64,000 nucleotides of DNA, taken from Dyella acidiphila (GTDB lineage Bacteria; Pseudomonadota; Gammaproteobacteria; Xanthomonadales; Rhodanobacteraceae). Below, piece after piece: positions 27,987-36,455 of this stretch. Within the stretch, counting starts at the first letter, position 1; each line of letters opens with the position of its first letter. Location: the NCBI RefSeq assembly GCF_014863405.1, contig NZ_JACZZA010000004.1, positions 186,001 to 250,000 of the forward strand, given 5' to 3'. The position numbers and the translations under genes are program-made. The notes beneath the pieces are model-generated. The model was not told where the DNA came from, ran no database searches, and saw only the letters and a list, made by a program, of their open reading frames with translations.

Positions 27987-28804
27987 GCGACACTCCCGAT
28001 CATCCCCTGCTGCTTGAGATCGGCCTGCTGGCGCGCCGCGCCGGCGAGGCCATCATGGCCATCTACCGCGAAGACTTCGACGTCGAGCTGAAGGAAGACC
28101 GCTCGCCGCTCACGGCGGCTGACCTGGCTGCGCAAAACGTGATTGCCGCCGGCCTGGCGCAGCTCGATCCGGTGCTGCCGCTGGTATCGGAAGAAGCCAG
28201 CCAGCTGCCGTGGGAACAGCGCCGCAGCTGGTCGCGCTACTGGCTGGTGGATCCGCTCGACGGCACCCGCGAATTCATCAAGCGCAATGGCGAATTCACC
28301 GTCAATATCGCGCTGATCGACGCGGGCGAACCGGTGCTGGGCGTGGTGCTGGCGCCGGTCACGGAGGAACTGTTCGTCGCCGCGCGCGGGCATGGCGCCT
28401 GGTGGCAGGTGCAGGCCGGGGCCGAATGGGAACGCATTTCCACCCGCGAGCTGGCCAATCCGCCGGTGGCCGCCGGCAGCCGGTCGCATGGCGGCGAAGG
28501 CGAGGCGGCGCTACGCCGCTTGCTGGGCGATGAATTCCGCCTGCAGCCGCTGGGTTCCTCGCTGAAGTTCTGCCTGCTGGCGCGCGGCGCCGCCGATGTC
28601 TACCTGCGCCGCGGCCCGACCAGCGAATGGGATACCGCCGCCGCGCAATGCGTGCTCGAAGAAGCCGGCGGTGCGGTGCTCGATCTCAGTGGCCGGCCGC
28701 TGCGCTACAACCGCGGCGAATCGCTGCTCAATCCTGAATTCCTCGCCGTGGGCGACACCGGCATCGACTGGGCGGCGCGGCTGCGCGAAGCCGGCCTGGC
28801 GTGA
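27983..28804 (+). CDS. cysQ: 3'(2'),5'-bisphosphate nucleotidase CysQ
   Basis: Dephosphorylates PAP to AMP, clearing the by-product of sulfate assimilation. 273 aa, GTG start overlapping the nudE stop. The metal site is visible in SEEASQLPWEQR and WLVDPLDGTREFIKRNGEF, with the late acidic motif SEWDTAAAQCVLEEAGG. Inner-face cytoplasmic enzyme. Confidence 0.95.
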   Translation: MSDTPDHPLLLEIGLLARRAGEAIMAIYREDFDVELKEDRSPLTAADLAAQNVIAAGLAQLDPVLPLVSEEASQLPWEQRRSWSRYWLVDPLDGTREFIKRNGEFTVNIALIDAGEPVLGVVLAPVTEELFVAARGHGAWWQVQAGAEWERISTRELANPPVAAGSRSHGGEGEAALRRLLGDEFRLQPLGSSLKFCLLARGAADVYLRRGPTSEWDTAAAQCVLEEAGGAVLDLSGRPLRYNRGESLLNPEFLAVGDTGIDWAARLREAGLA

Positions 28805-28826
28805 GCGCGCTGCGGAATATTGATCC

Positions 28827-28900
28827 CGTCACCCCGGCGCAGGCCGGAGCCTAGCGCCTGCGTTGAACGACACTGGGCCCCGGCCTGCGCCGGGGTGACG
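28827..28900. repeat. REP-like inverted pair of the CGTCACCCCGG family
   Basis: CGTCACCCCGGCGCAGGCCG at the left is mirrored by CGGCCTGCGCCGGGGTGACG at the right (20-bp arms), about 34 bp apart. It fills the cysQ-mazG gap and is related to the element at 3991-4053. Confidence 0.8.
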
Positions 28901-28914
28901 ACTGGAAAGCCCGC

Positions 28915-29727
28915 ATGAACAACGCCGCACGCCATAGCCTTGCCGACCTGCTCGCCATCATGGCCCGCCTGCGCGATCCCGAGCGTGGCTGTCCCTGGGA
29001 CGTCAAACAGGATTTCAGCACCATCGCCCCCTACACGGTCGAAGAGGCCTACGAAGTGGCCGATGCGATCGACCGTCGCGACTGGCACGACCTGCGCGAC
29101 GAACTCGGCGACCTGCTGCTGCAGGTGGTGTTTCATGCGCAGATGGCGAAGGAACAGGCGCTGTTCGATTTCGACGACGTGGCGCATGCGATCAGCGACA
29201 AGATGCTGCGCCGCCATCCGCATGTGTTCGGCGACGTCCGCTATGCCGACCTGGACGAGCAGAAGCGCGCCTGGGACGAGATCAAGGCGCGCGAGCGCAC
29301 GGCCAAGGGCGAGCAGCACGATGACAGCGTGCTGGCCGGGGTGTCGCGCGGCCAGCCGGAATGGCAGCGCGCGCTCAAGCTGCAGCAGCGGGCCGCCACG
29401 GTCGGTTTCGACTGGCCCGGGCATCGGCCGGTGATCGAAAAGCTGCACGAGGAACTGGCCGAGGTGGATGCGGAGTTCGCCGCCGGCGCCGACCCGGCCC
29501 GGCTGGAAGACGAGATCGGCGATGTGCTGTTCGTGGCCGTGAACCTGGCCCGGCATGCCGGCGTGGACTTTGCCCGCGCACTGAAACACGCGAATGCGAA
29601 ATTCGAGCGGCGCTTCCGCCGGATGGAGCAACTGGCCGACGCGGCCGGACAGGCCATGCCCGCGCTGGACCTGGCCGCACAAGAGGCATTGTGGCGCCAG
29701 GCCAAGGCCGAGGAACCCAAGCTTTAG
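28915..29727 (+). CDS. mazG: Nucleoside triphosphate pyrophosphohydrolase MazG
   Basis: Cleaves NTPs and dNTPs to monophosphates and PPi, limiting aberrant nucleotides and ppGpp signalling. 270 aa with two MazG folds: RGCPWDVKQDF and EEAYEVADAID ... DELGDLLLQVVFHAQ in the N-terminal half, and EELAEVDAEF ... DEIGDVLFVAVNLAR in the C-terminal half; EExxE and ExxD motifs are complete in both. The downstream gap holds a GC hairpin without a clear U-run. Confidence 0.95.
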   Translation: MNNAARHSLADLLAIMARLRDPERGCPWDVKQDFSTIAPYTVEEAYEVADAIDRRDWHDLRDELGDLLLQVVFHAQMAKEQALFDFDDVAHAISDKMLRRHPHVFGDVRYADLDEQKRAWDEIKARERTAKGEQHDDSVLAGVSRGQPEWQRALKLQQRAATVGFDWPGHRPVIEKLHEELAEVDAEFAAGADPARLEDEIGDVLFVAVNLARHAGVDFARALKHANAKFERRFRRMEQLADAAGQAMPALDLAAQEALWRQAKAEEPKL

Positions 29728-29912
29728 GCACTTCCCGGCCCCGGGTTCGGGGGCCCTACCATGACCCCCAGGCCAGATCGCGCCCCATCATCATGCCGGT
29801 GGGGTAGGCGGAGGCGAAGATTGGACCCCATGCCCGGCACCGCCTGCATCGGCCCTTCAACCTTTGTCCTCCGATACGCATCTGAGCATTCGAACCACAC
29901 CGGAGATTTCCT

Positions 29913-30689
29913 ATGCGCCGCACCCTCGTTCTGTTGCCTTTGTTGCTGCTGTCGCTGACCGCCGCGGCGGATGAATGCCGTTACTCGGCACCGCGCAATC
30001 TGCATGACGACCTGTCCGGCGTGCGCGGGGTGCAGATCGAATTGCACAGCCACGACATGCACCTGGTCGGCAGCGGCAGTTCCAGCACGCTGGAAATCAC
30101 CGGGCGCGCCTGCGCTTCTTCGGAAGCCGCGCTGGACAATCTGCAAGTCAGCTCGCATCGCGAAGGCGACCAGCTGATCATCGAAGTGGGCGGCGGCCAC
30201 GGCGTCAACATCAGCTTCTTCGGCGTGTCCTACCAGGACCTGGACCTGCAGATCCAGTTGCCGTCGAGCATGCCGGTGACGGTCAACGACGGTTCCGGCG
30301 ACGCCTATATCAGCGGCCTGAACCAGCTGGATGTGCAGACCGGGTCGGGCGATCTGCATATCCACGACATCGCCGGTGCGGTGAGCGTGAGCGCGGGTTC
30401 GGGCGACGTCGAGATGGTGCACATCGGCAGCCTGCGTTCCGGCTCGCTCGGCTCGGGCGATCTGAACGCGCGCGATGTGAAGAGCGACGTGCACATCGGC
30501 AGCGTCGGCTCGGGCGATGTGGCGCTCGATGGCGTCGGCGGCAGCGTGGAAGTAGGCACGCTGGGCTCGGGCGACCTGACGGTCAACAACGTGCGCGGCA
30601 ATCTTACGGTGAGCGCGAAGGGCAGCGGCGACGTCAGCCATTCCAATATCGGCGGCCACGTCAACGTGCCGCACGATGACGACGATTGA
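29913..30689 (+). CDS. Exported protein with GSGD repeats (DUF4097/DUF2807-like adhesin fold)
   Basis: 258 aa: signal peptide MRRTLVLLPLLLLSLTAAAD, a beta-sandwich-like first half, and from about residue 130 at least six degenerate repeats of roughly 19 residues each containing GSGD (DGSGDAYISG, QTGSGDLHIHD, SAGSGDVEMVH, GSLGSGDLNAR, GSVGSGDVALD, GTLGSGDLTVN, AKGSGDVSHSN). This is the pattern of the DUF4097/DUF2807 putative auto-transporter-like beta-helix. It ends in HVNVPHDDDD, an acidic tail. Cell-envelope location is likely, function unknown. RBS GGAGA before the ATG. Confidence 0.78.
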   Translation: MRRTLVLLPLLLLSLTAAADECRYSAPRNLHDDLSGVRGVQIELHSHDMHLVGSGSSSTLEITGRACASSEAALDNLQVSSHREGDQLIIEVGGGHGVNISFFGVSYQDLDLQIQLPSSMPVTVNDGSGDAYISGLNQLDVQTGSGDLHIHDIAGAVSVSAGSGDVEMVHIGSLRSGSLGSGDLNARDVKSDVHIGSVGSGDVALDGVGGSVEVGTLGSGDLTVNNVRGNLTVSAKGSGDVSHSNIGGHVNVPHDDDD

Positions 30690-30696
30690 TCGTAAT

Positions 30697-30731
30697 CTGG
30701 ATTACCCCGGACTGGATCCGGGGTAATCCAG
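30697..30731. terminator. Perfect 14-bp hairpin between convergent genes (REP-like)
   Basis: CTGGATTACCCCGG, 7-nt loop, CCGGGGTAATCCAG. It occupies the whole 43-bp gap between the GSGD protein gene and the convergent transporter gene, so it can serve both 3' ends. No U-run. It resembles the left unit of the repeat at 23058. Confidence 0.6.
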
Positions 30732-30732
30732 A

Positions 30733-31851
30733 CTAGCCAAGCAAACGCATCACCAGATACACCAGCGGCGCGCACACCAGCAGAAACGGTATCGATACCG
30801 CATGGAACAGCCGCATCGCATGCGGCTGTCGCGCCAGGCGCAGGGCGATCAGGTTTGCCAGCGAACCGATCACCACACCAAAGCCGCCCACATTCACCGC
30901 CACGGCCAGTGCCAGCGCATCCGGTGCACGATCGAGCAACAGCACGGTGGCCGGCACATTGCTGATCAGCTGCGAACTGACGATGCCGCCCAGGTAGGTC
31001 GTCATCGGCTGCGTGAAATCGATCGCGCCCAAGGCATGATCGACCGCCTGCAAGGACGCGAAATGGCCAAGGCCGAGAAAAATCGCGGCGAAGGTCAGCA
31101 TCAGCAGCCAGTCGATGCGCAGCAGGCTGCGCCAGGAAAGCAGGGCGAACGGCGCCACCAGCAGCAGGGCGCCGAGCGGCGCATGGCCGTGTTCCATCAT
31201 CAGCACCATCAGCGCCAGGCTGATCAGCGACAGTGCGGCCAGCGATACGGAGATGGCGCGATCGTTCAAGCGCCCGGCTTGTAACGCCACGCGCTCGTCC
31301 GGCAGCCATAGCCAGGTCAGCGCCGCGACCAGCACGAACATCACCGCTGCGGCCGGCAGCAGGTGGCCTACAAAGCTCAAGAACGGCAACTGCGCGTGCT
31401 GCCAGATCAGCAGATTCTGCGGATTGCCGATCGGGCTGAGGGTGGAGCCGGCGTTTACCGCCAGCGCTTCCAGCACCGCCATGCGCAGCACCGGCAGGTT
31501 GGACAGGCTGCCGATCGCCACGGTCAGCGGCACCACCAGAAACAGGCTGACATCATTGGTCAGCACCATCGACAGCACCGCCGTCATGCTCACCAGCAGC
31601 AGGCCCACCGCGCGCAGCGAATGCATGCGCGCCACCAGCATGCCGGCCAGCCGCTGCACCAGGCCGCTGTCGCGAATGCCCTGGATGGCGATCATCAGGC
31701 CGAGCAGGCCGCACAGCGTGGGCCATTGCAGCCAGCGCTGGTAATGGCTCAGCGGTTGCGGATCGATCCAGGCCAGCACGATGGTCAGCGCGGCGAACAG
31801 CAGCAACAGGAATTCGTGCTTGAGGCGCTCGCGCCAGGTAAGGCCGCTCAT
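30733..31851 (-). CDS. SLC13/ArsB-type anion (or Na+/H+) transporter
   Basis: 372-aa polytopic inner-membrane protein with about ten helices. NDVSLFLVVPL (after MVLTN) and SPIGNPQNLLIWQ match the paired reentrant motifs of the ion transporter superfamily (ArsB/NhaD/CitMHS/SLC13). The second half has the mirrored SNVPATVLLL. Length is at the short end. Substrate cannot be told from sequence: arsenite, citrate, sulfate or Na+/H+ exchange are all possible. No arsenic genes are nearby. Start ATG 31851. Confidence 0.8.
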   Translation of the reverse strand: MSGLTWRERLKHEFLLLLFAALTIVLAWIDPQPLSHYQRWLQWPTLCGLLGLMIAIQGIRDSGLVQRLAGMLVARMHSLRAVGLLLVSMTAVLSMVLTNDVSLFLVVPLTVAIGSLSNLPVLRMAVLEALAVNAGSTLSPIGNPQNLLIWQHAQLPFLSFVGHLLPAAAVMFVLVAALTWLWLPDERVALQAGRLNDRAISVSLAALSLISLALMVLMMEHGHAPLGALLLVAPFALLSWRSLLRIDWLLMLTFAAIFLGLGHFASLQAVDHALGAIDFTQPMTTYLGGIVSSQLISNVPATVLLLDRAPDALALAVAVNVGGFGVVIGSLANLIALRLARQPHAMRLFHAVSIPFLLVCAPLVYLVMRLLG

Positions 31852-31882
31852 GTGGCAGACGCCCCGTGCCGAGGGCAGAACC

Positions 31883-32512
31883 TCACCACGCGCTCAAGCC
31901 TTCCAGCTCATACAGCCGCTGCCAGCTCGGGCGCGCGCGCACCAGATCCGCCAGCCGCCGCAGCGCCGGCCATTCGGTAGCGGGCCGCGGCATGTTGCGC
32001 GACCAGCGCATCAACATGGCCAGCAGCAGATCGACGCCGGAAAACGTATGGCCCAACAGGTACGGGCCGTGCGCGGACAGATGCGTTTCCAGTTGCTCCC
32101 ACACGCTTTCGATCTTGCGCTGCACGGCGGCGCGGGTAGCGGGCGAATGTTCCTCGGCGCCCAGCTCCTGCGGATAGAACCACAGCCGGTAGCTGGCCAT
32201 CAGCGCATTGCTGAGGAACACCGTCCACTGCAGCCAGGCTGCGCGTTCCACCGTGCACGACGGCGGAATCAGTTTCGCCTCCGGATGGCGCTCGGCCAGC
32301 ACGGTAAGCAGCGCGGCCGATTCGTGGAACGGCAGGCCGTCGATCAACAGGGTCGGCACCTTGCCGCCCGGATTGAGCTTGCGGTATTCCGCGCTGTGCT
32401 GCGCGCCCTGTTCGATGTCGACCAGTTCAAGCTGGTAGTCGGCGCCGATTTCCAGCAAGGCCAGGTGCACCACCATGCTCGCGGTGCCGGGTGAGTAATA
32501 GAGGGTGTACAT
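31883..32512 (-). CDS. Glutathione S-transferase family protein
   Basis: 209 aa. N-terminal thioredoxin-like domain starts MYTLYYSPGTASMVVHLALL, with Ser in the SPGTAS active-site turn; GGKVPTLLIDG gives the cis-Pro and ESAALLTVLAERHP binds glutathione. A helical C-terminal domain follows. It is the beta/theta-like class of bacterial GSTs; substrate unknown. The gene lies 31 bp upstream of the transporter on the same strand and may be co-transcribed. Confidence 0.88.
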   Translation of the reverse strand: MYTLYYSPGTASMVVHLALLEIGADYQLELVDIEQGAQHSAEYRKLNPGGKVPTLLIDGLPFHESAALLTVLAERHPEAKLIPPSCTVERAAWLQWTVFLSNALMASYRLWFYPQELGAEEHSPATRAAVQRKIESVWEQLETHLSAHGPYLLGHTFSGVDLLLAMLMRWSRNMPRPATEWPALRRLADLVRARPSWQRLYELEGLSAW

Positions 32513-32569
32513 GCGACGGCACCAAGTGGAGGAAGCCACTATCGTAGCGGCGGCTGCGTGCAGGCGGCA

Positions 32570-35053
32570 TCACTCCGCCCGCAACAATCGCATCGGTGGC
32601 GTGTGCGTCACTTTGCGCGTGCCGGCCAGTCCCAGCAACATCACCACCACGGCGGCGAGCAGGGCGGCCAGCAGCAGCGGCACGGGTTGCGGCATGAAGT
32701 TCTTGATGTGGAACACGCTGCGTCCCAGCCACCAACCGCCCACCATCGCCCCCAGTGCCGCGGTGACGCCCGCGATCAGACCCAGCAGCGCGAACTCGCA
32801 GGCCGCCGCCACGCGCAGCAGACCGCGGCGCGCACCCAGCGTGCGCAGCAGGGCGGCTTCGTGTCGGCGCTCCTGCCCGCTGGTGGCCAGCGCCGCGGCA
32901 AGCACCAGCGCGCCGGCCAGCAGGCTGAAGCCGAGCACCCAGCGCACTGCACCGGTCACGCGCTGCACGATCTCGCGCACGCGGTCGAGCAAGGCATCCA
33001 CATCGATCAGGCTGAGATTGGAATACGTGCGCGAGAGCTTTGCCAACGCCTCGGTATTGCCGCGCGGCAGGTAGAAACTGGCGATCCAGGTATGCGGCAG
33101 CGCCTGCGCGTGCGACGGATCCAGCAGCAGGAAGAAATTCACCTTGAACGAAGTCCAGTCCACGTGCCGGAAGCTGGTGATCTTGGCATCGAGCTGACCT
33201 TCGCCCACGTTGAAGCGCATGGTGTCGCCGAGCTTCAGCGCATACATGTCGCGCCACATCGTATCCACCGACACTTCGGCCTGCGCCGGATGCGCGACGA
33301 ACCAGTGGCCGGCGGATACTGTGTTGGCCGGCGGCAGTTCGTCGGACCAGGACAGGCGCAGCTGGCGGTCGTTCCAGTCCTTGGTGCGTTCGTCCTTGAA
33401 ATGGATGCTGTCGATCGGCTGGCCGTTGATGGCGGTGAGCTTGCCCACCGCCAGCGGCATCATGTTGAGTTGGTTGCCGCCCATGGCGGCCAGCGTTTTG
33501 CTGAAGTCGTCGCGCTGCTCGTCCTGCAGATTGAGCACGAACCAGTTCGGCGTGTCGGACGGCAGTTCCTGCCGCCAGCCGTCGAGCAGCGACGGCGCGA
33601 CGATGGCGAGCAGCAGCAGGGCGGTCAGCCCCGGGCTCAGGGCGGTGGCCTGCACGATGCTCAAGCCGCGGCGACGCGCCAGCGCGGCCATGCCTAAGCG
33701 CAGTGCAGGATGGCCGCCCGGCGCGATGCGCCGGACGATCCATAGCAGCAGCGCAGCCAGCAGGGCCGCGACCACCGCTACGCCGCCCAGGCTGGCCGCG
33801 AGAATGCCGGCCAGCGTGGCCGAACCGCTGAGCTGCCAGATCAGCGCCAGCGCCACCAGCGCCGGCAGCAGATACAGCGCATCGAAGCGGCGCACACGGC
33901 GCGCCAGGCTGGCGCGGAACACCGCCACCGGCGGTACGTCTGCCAACCGCACCAGCGGCGGCAAAGCGAAGCCGACCAGCACGGCGATACCCATGCCTGC
34001 GGCGGCTAGCGCCGGCAGGATCGGCAGCACCGTCGGCACGCCGGCAAACAGCTGGCTGGCAAACATCCACGCCGCTTGCGATAGCGCCAGGGCAAGCAGC
34101 ACACCGATCAGCGCGGCCGGCAGGGCGAGGCCGCCCAGCGTGCCCAGCAGCAGGCCGAATACGCGCCGGCGTGAGGTGCCCAGGGCCCGCAGCAGCGATA
34201 TTTCACTGGTCTTGCGCCGCGCATAACGCTGCGCAGCGAGCGCGATGGCCACGCCGGAAAGCAGGGCCGACAGCAAGGCGGTGAGACGCAGGAAAGCACC
34301 GGCGCGATCGAAGGCGCTACGCATGCGTTCCTGGGTTTGTTCCGGGGTGATCAGCTCGCCGCCCTGTGGCAGGGCGGTGGCCTGTGCCCAGCGGTGCCAG
34401 CTCTGCACCGCCGCAGGCTCGCCTGCCAGCAGCACGCGATGGCGCGCACGACTGCCGACACCGAGCAGTCCGGCCTGCTGTGCATCATCCAGATTCATCA
34501 ACGCGCGCGGCGCCATTGCCACCAGTTCGCCGCCGTCCGGCTGCTGGATCAATTCGCCGGCAACGCGCAGATCGCGGCCGCCCAACTGCACCGTGTCGCC
34601 CACCTGCCGATGCAGGGCGACCAGCGCACGGTGATCGAGCAGCACGCTGCCGCTGGCCGGCCCGCGGGCGGCTTGCTGGCGGCCATGGGCATCGGCGATC
34701 AAGAGCGTGCCGCGCAGGGGGTAGGCGGTATCGGTGGCCAGTACATCCAGCAGCTGGCTTTGCTCCTGGGCGAAGGCAACGCTGGGGAAACTTGCCGTGC
34801 GCGTGACGGCGAGGCCACGCTCGCGACCCGCCGCCGCGAAGGTGTCGGGAATGGTCTGCGGTGCGGAAACGCCGAGATCGCCGCCGATCAATTCGGCCGC
34901 GCTGGCCAGCACGCCGCGTTCCATTCGCGCGGTGAGCGTGGCGACGACGCCAAGTGCGACCACCGCCAGCACCAGCGAGGCGGCGAGCGTGCGCATTTCC
35001 GGCAGGTGCCATTCGCGGCGCAGGCTGCGCAGGGCGAGCAGGAGGATTTTCAT
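32570..35053 (-). CDS. ybbP: ABC transporter permease, YbbP/FtsX family
   Basis: 827 aa starting MKILLLALRSLRREWHLPEM. Topology is an N-terminal helix (about 25-45), a large periplasmic domain, a cluster of helices at about 255-400, further helices near 430 and 470, a second periplasmic domain and three C-terminal helices, the double FtsX layout. The gene overlaps the ATPase stop by 4 bp. The pair matches YbbA-YbbP of E. coli, a type VII (mechanotransmission) ABC system of uncertain substrate, probably acting on lipids or lipoproteins at the periplasmic face. Confidence 0.92.
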   Translation of the reverse strand: MKILLLALRSLRREWHLPEMRTLAASLVLAVVALGVVATLTARMERGVLASAAELIGGDLGVSAPQTIPDTFAAAGRERGLAVTRTASFPSVAFAQEQSQLLDVLATDTAYPLRGTLLIADAHGRQQAARGPASGSVLLDHRALVALHRQVGDTVQLGGRDLRVAGELIQQPDGGELVAMAPRALMNLDDAQQAGLLGVGSRARHRVLLAGEPAAVQSWHRWAQATALPQGGELITPEQTQERMRSAFDRAGAFLRLTALLSALLSGVAIALAAQRYARRKTSEISLLRALGTSRRRVFGLLLGTLGGLALPAALIGVLLALALSQAAWMFASQLFAGVPTVLPILPALAAAGMGIAVLVGFALPPLVRLADVPPVAVFRASLARRVRRFDALYLLPALVALALIWQLSGSATLAGILAASLGGVAVVAALLAALLLWIVRRIAPGGHPALRLGMAALARRRGLSIVQATALSPGLTALLLLAIVAPSLLDGWRQELPSDTPNWFVLNLQDEQRDDFSKTLAAMGGNQLNMMPLAVGKLTAINGQPIDSIHFKDERTKDWNDRQLRLSWSDELPPANTVSAGHWFVAHPAQAEVSVDTMWRDMYALKLGDTMRFNVGEGQLDAKITSFRHVDWTSFKVNFFLLLDPSHAQALPHTWIASFYLPRGNTEALAKLSRTYSNLSLIDVDALLDRVREIVQRVTGAVRWVLGFSLLAGALVLAAALATSGQERRHEAALLRTLGARRGLLRVAAACEFALLGLIAGVTAALGAMVGGWWLGRSVFHIKNFMPQPVPLLLAALLAAVVVMLLGLAGTRKVTHTPPMRLLRAE

Positions 35054-35736
35054 GCCAGCGGTTCCAGCTTGCCTTCCTGCAGTTCCACCCGTCGCACACA
35101 GCGTTCTGCCAATTGCAGATCGTGTGTCACCAACACCAGGGTGGTGCCGTGGTCGCGATTGAGCGCAAACAGCAGATCGCACACATGCCGCCCGGTGCGC
35201 CGGTCCAGGTTGCCGGTGGGCTCGTCGGCAAACAGCACGCGCGGACCGTGCACAAAAGCGCGCGCAATCGCCACGCGCTGCTGCTCGCCGCCGGACAACT
35301 GCGCCGGATAGTGTTTGCGCCGCGTGCCCAGTCCCACCGCTTCCAGTGCCGCATGCGCACGTTCGCGCGCGTCGGCATGACCTTCCAGTTCCAGCGGCAG
35401 CATCACGTTCTGCTCGGCGGTGAGCGCCGGCAGCAGATGGAACGACTGGAACACAAAGCCGACCAGGCGCCGGCGCAGGTCCGCGCGGGCTTCCTCGTCG
35501 AGCTGCTCCAGGGCGTGGCCATCCAGCGAGATGCGCCCGCGGGTGGGCGTATCCAGGCCGGCGAGCAGGCCGAGCAGGGTGGTCTTGCCCGAGCCGGAGG
35601 CACCGACGATGGCGAAGCTTTCGCCGTCATGCACCTGCATGGCCACGTCGCTGAGGATATCCAGGCGCCCCTCGGGACCATTCACCGACTTGCTAACATC
35701 CCGGACCTCTAGCACCGGACGAGAACCACCACTCAT
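35050..35736 (-). CDS. ybbA: ABC transporter ATP-binding protein, YbbA/LolD family
   Basis: 228-aa ATPase with Walker A GASGSGKTTLLG, Q-loop FQSFHLL, signature LSGGEQQRVAIARAF, Walker B VLFADEPTGNLD and His switch VTHDLQLA. Partner of the YbbP permease (4-bp overlap). The start ATG (35736-35734) shares bases with the tesA ATG (35735-35737) on the other strand, so the two leaders lie inside each other's coding region. The tesA/ybbA-ybbP divergence is conserved with E. coli. Confidence 0.95.
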   Translation of the reverse strand: MSGGSRPVLEVRDVSKSVNGPEGRLDILSDVAMQVHDGESFAIVGASGSGKTTLLGLLAGLDTPTRGRISLDGHALEQLDEEARADLRRRLVGFVFQSFHLLPALTAEQNVMLPLELEGHADARERAHAALEAVGLGTRRKHYPAQLSGGEQQRVAIARAFVHGPRVLFADEPTGNLDRRTGRHVCDLLFALNRDHGTTLVLVTHDLQLAERCVRRVELQEGKLEPLA

Positions 35737-36352
35737 GCGTCGTTTCCTTTGTCTGCTTGTTCTGCTTTGCGGTATCGGGGTGTTGCAGGCGGCGCCGAAC
35801 GCGACCAAAAGCGTGCTGGTGCTGGGCGATTCGCTGTCCGCCGCGCATAACATTCCAGTGGAATCGGGCTGGGTGCATCTGCTGGAAGTACGTCTGAACG
35901 ACATGGAGCCGGGCTGGACGGTCGTCAATGCCAGCATCAGCGGCGAAACCTCGTTGAGCGGGCGCAGCCGCCTGCCGGCCCTGCTGGGGCAGCAGCATCC
36001 GCGCATCGTGATTCTCGAACTGGGCGCCAATGACGGCCTGCAGGGCCTGCCGCTGGCCAAACTGCGCGACAACCTGGCGGCGATGATCGACGCCGCCCAG
36101 CATGCCGGGGCCAAGGTGCTGCTGCTGGGCATCGAGCTGCCGGTGAACTACGGGCCGCAGTACCGCGACGGGCTGCGGGCGGTCTACGCCGGGCTGGCAC
36201 AGGAAAAGCACGTGGCCCTGCTGCCGTTCCTGCTGGAGGGGGTGGCGCTGAACCCCGCGCTGATGCAGGACGACGGCCTGCACCCGCTGGCGGCCGGCGA
36301 GCCGATCGTGCTCGATAACGTCTGGCAGCCGCTCAAGTCATTGCTGCACTGA
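35735..36352 (+). CDS. tesA: Multifunctional acyl-CoA thioesterase I / lysophospholipase L1 (TesA)
   Basis: 205-aa periplasmic SGNH hydrolase. Signal peptide MRRFLCLLVLLCGIGVLQAA, block I VLVLGDSLSAAHNIP (catalytic Ser in GDSL), block II Gly region ASISGETSLSGR, block III GANDGLQGLP, block V DDGLHPLAAGE with catalytic Asp and His. All residues are present. The promoter must lie inside ybbA. Confidence 0.95.
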   Translation: MRRFLCLLVLLCGIGVLQAAPNATKSVLVLGDSLSAAHNIPVESGWVHLLEVRLNDMEPGWTVVNASISGETSLSGRSRLPALLGQQHPRIVILELGANDGLQGLPLAKLRDNLAAMIDAAQHAGAKVLLLGIELPVNYGPQYRDGLRAVYAGLAQEKHVALLPFLLEGVALNPALMQDDGLHPLAAGEPIVLDNVWQPLKSLLH

Positions 36353-36413
36353 GATTTTCTGCACGTTTTTCTAGCCTTGAATTCACGTTGCGCTGACACC
36401 GCTCCCGGTTAGC

Positions 36414-36429
36414 CTTCACAAATGTGAAG
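36414..36429. promoter_or_regulatory. Inverted repeat upstream of the response regulator gene
   Basis: CTTCACA-AA-TGTGAAG, a perfect 7-bp dyad 26 bp before the start codon at 36456. It is a good candidate for an autoregulatory site, or one for another dimeric regulator. Confidence 0.5.
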
Positions 36430-36455
36430 ATTGCGCGGAAGCAAACGAGGCGACC

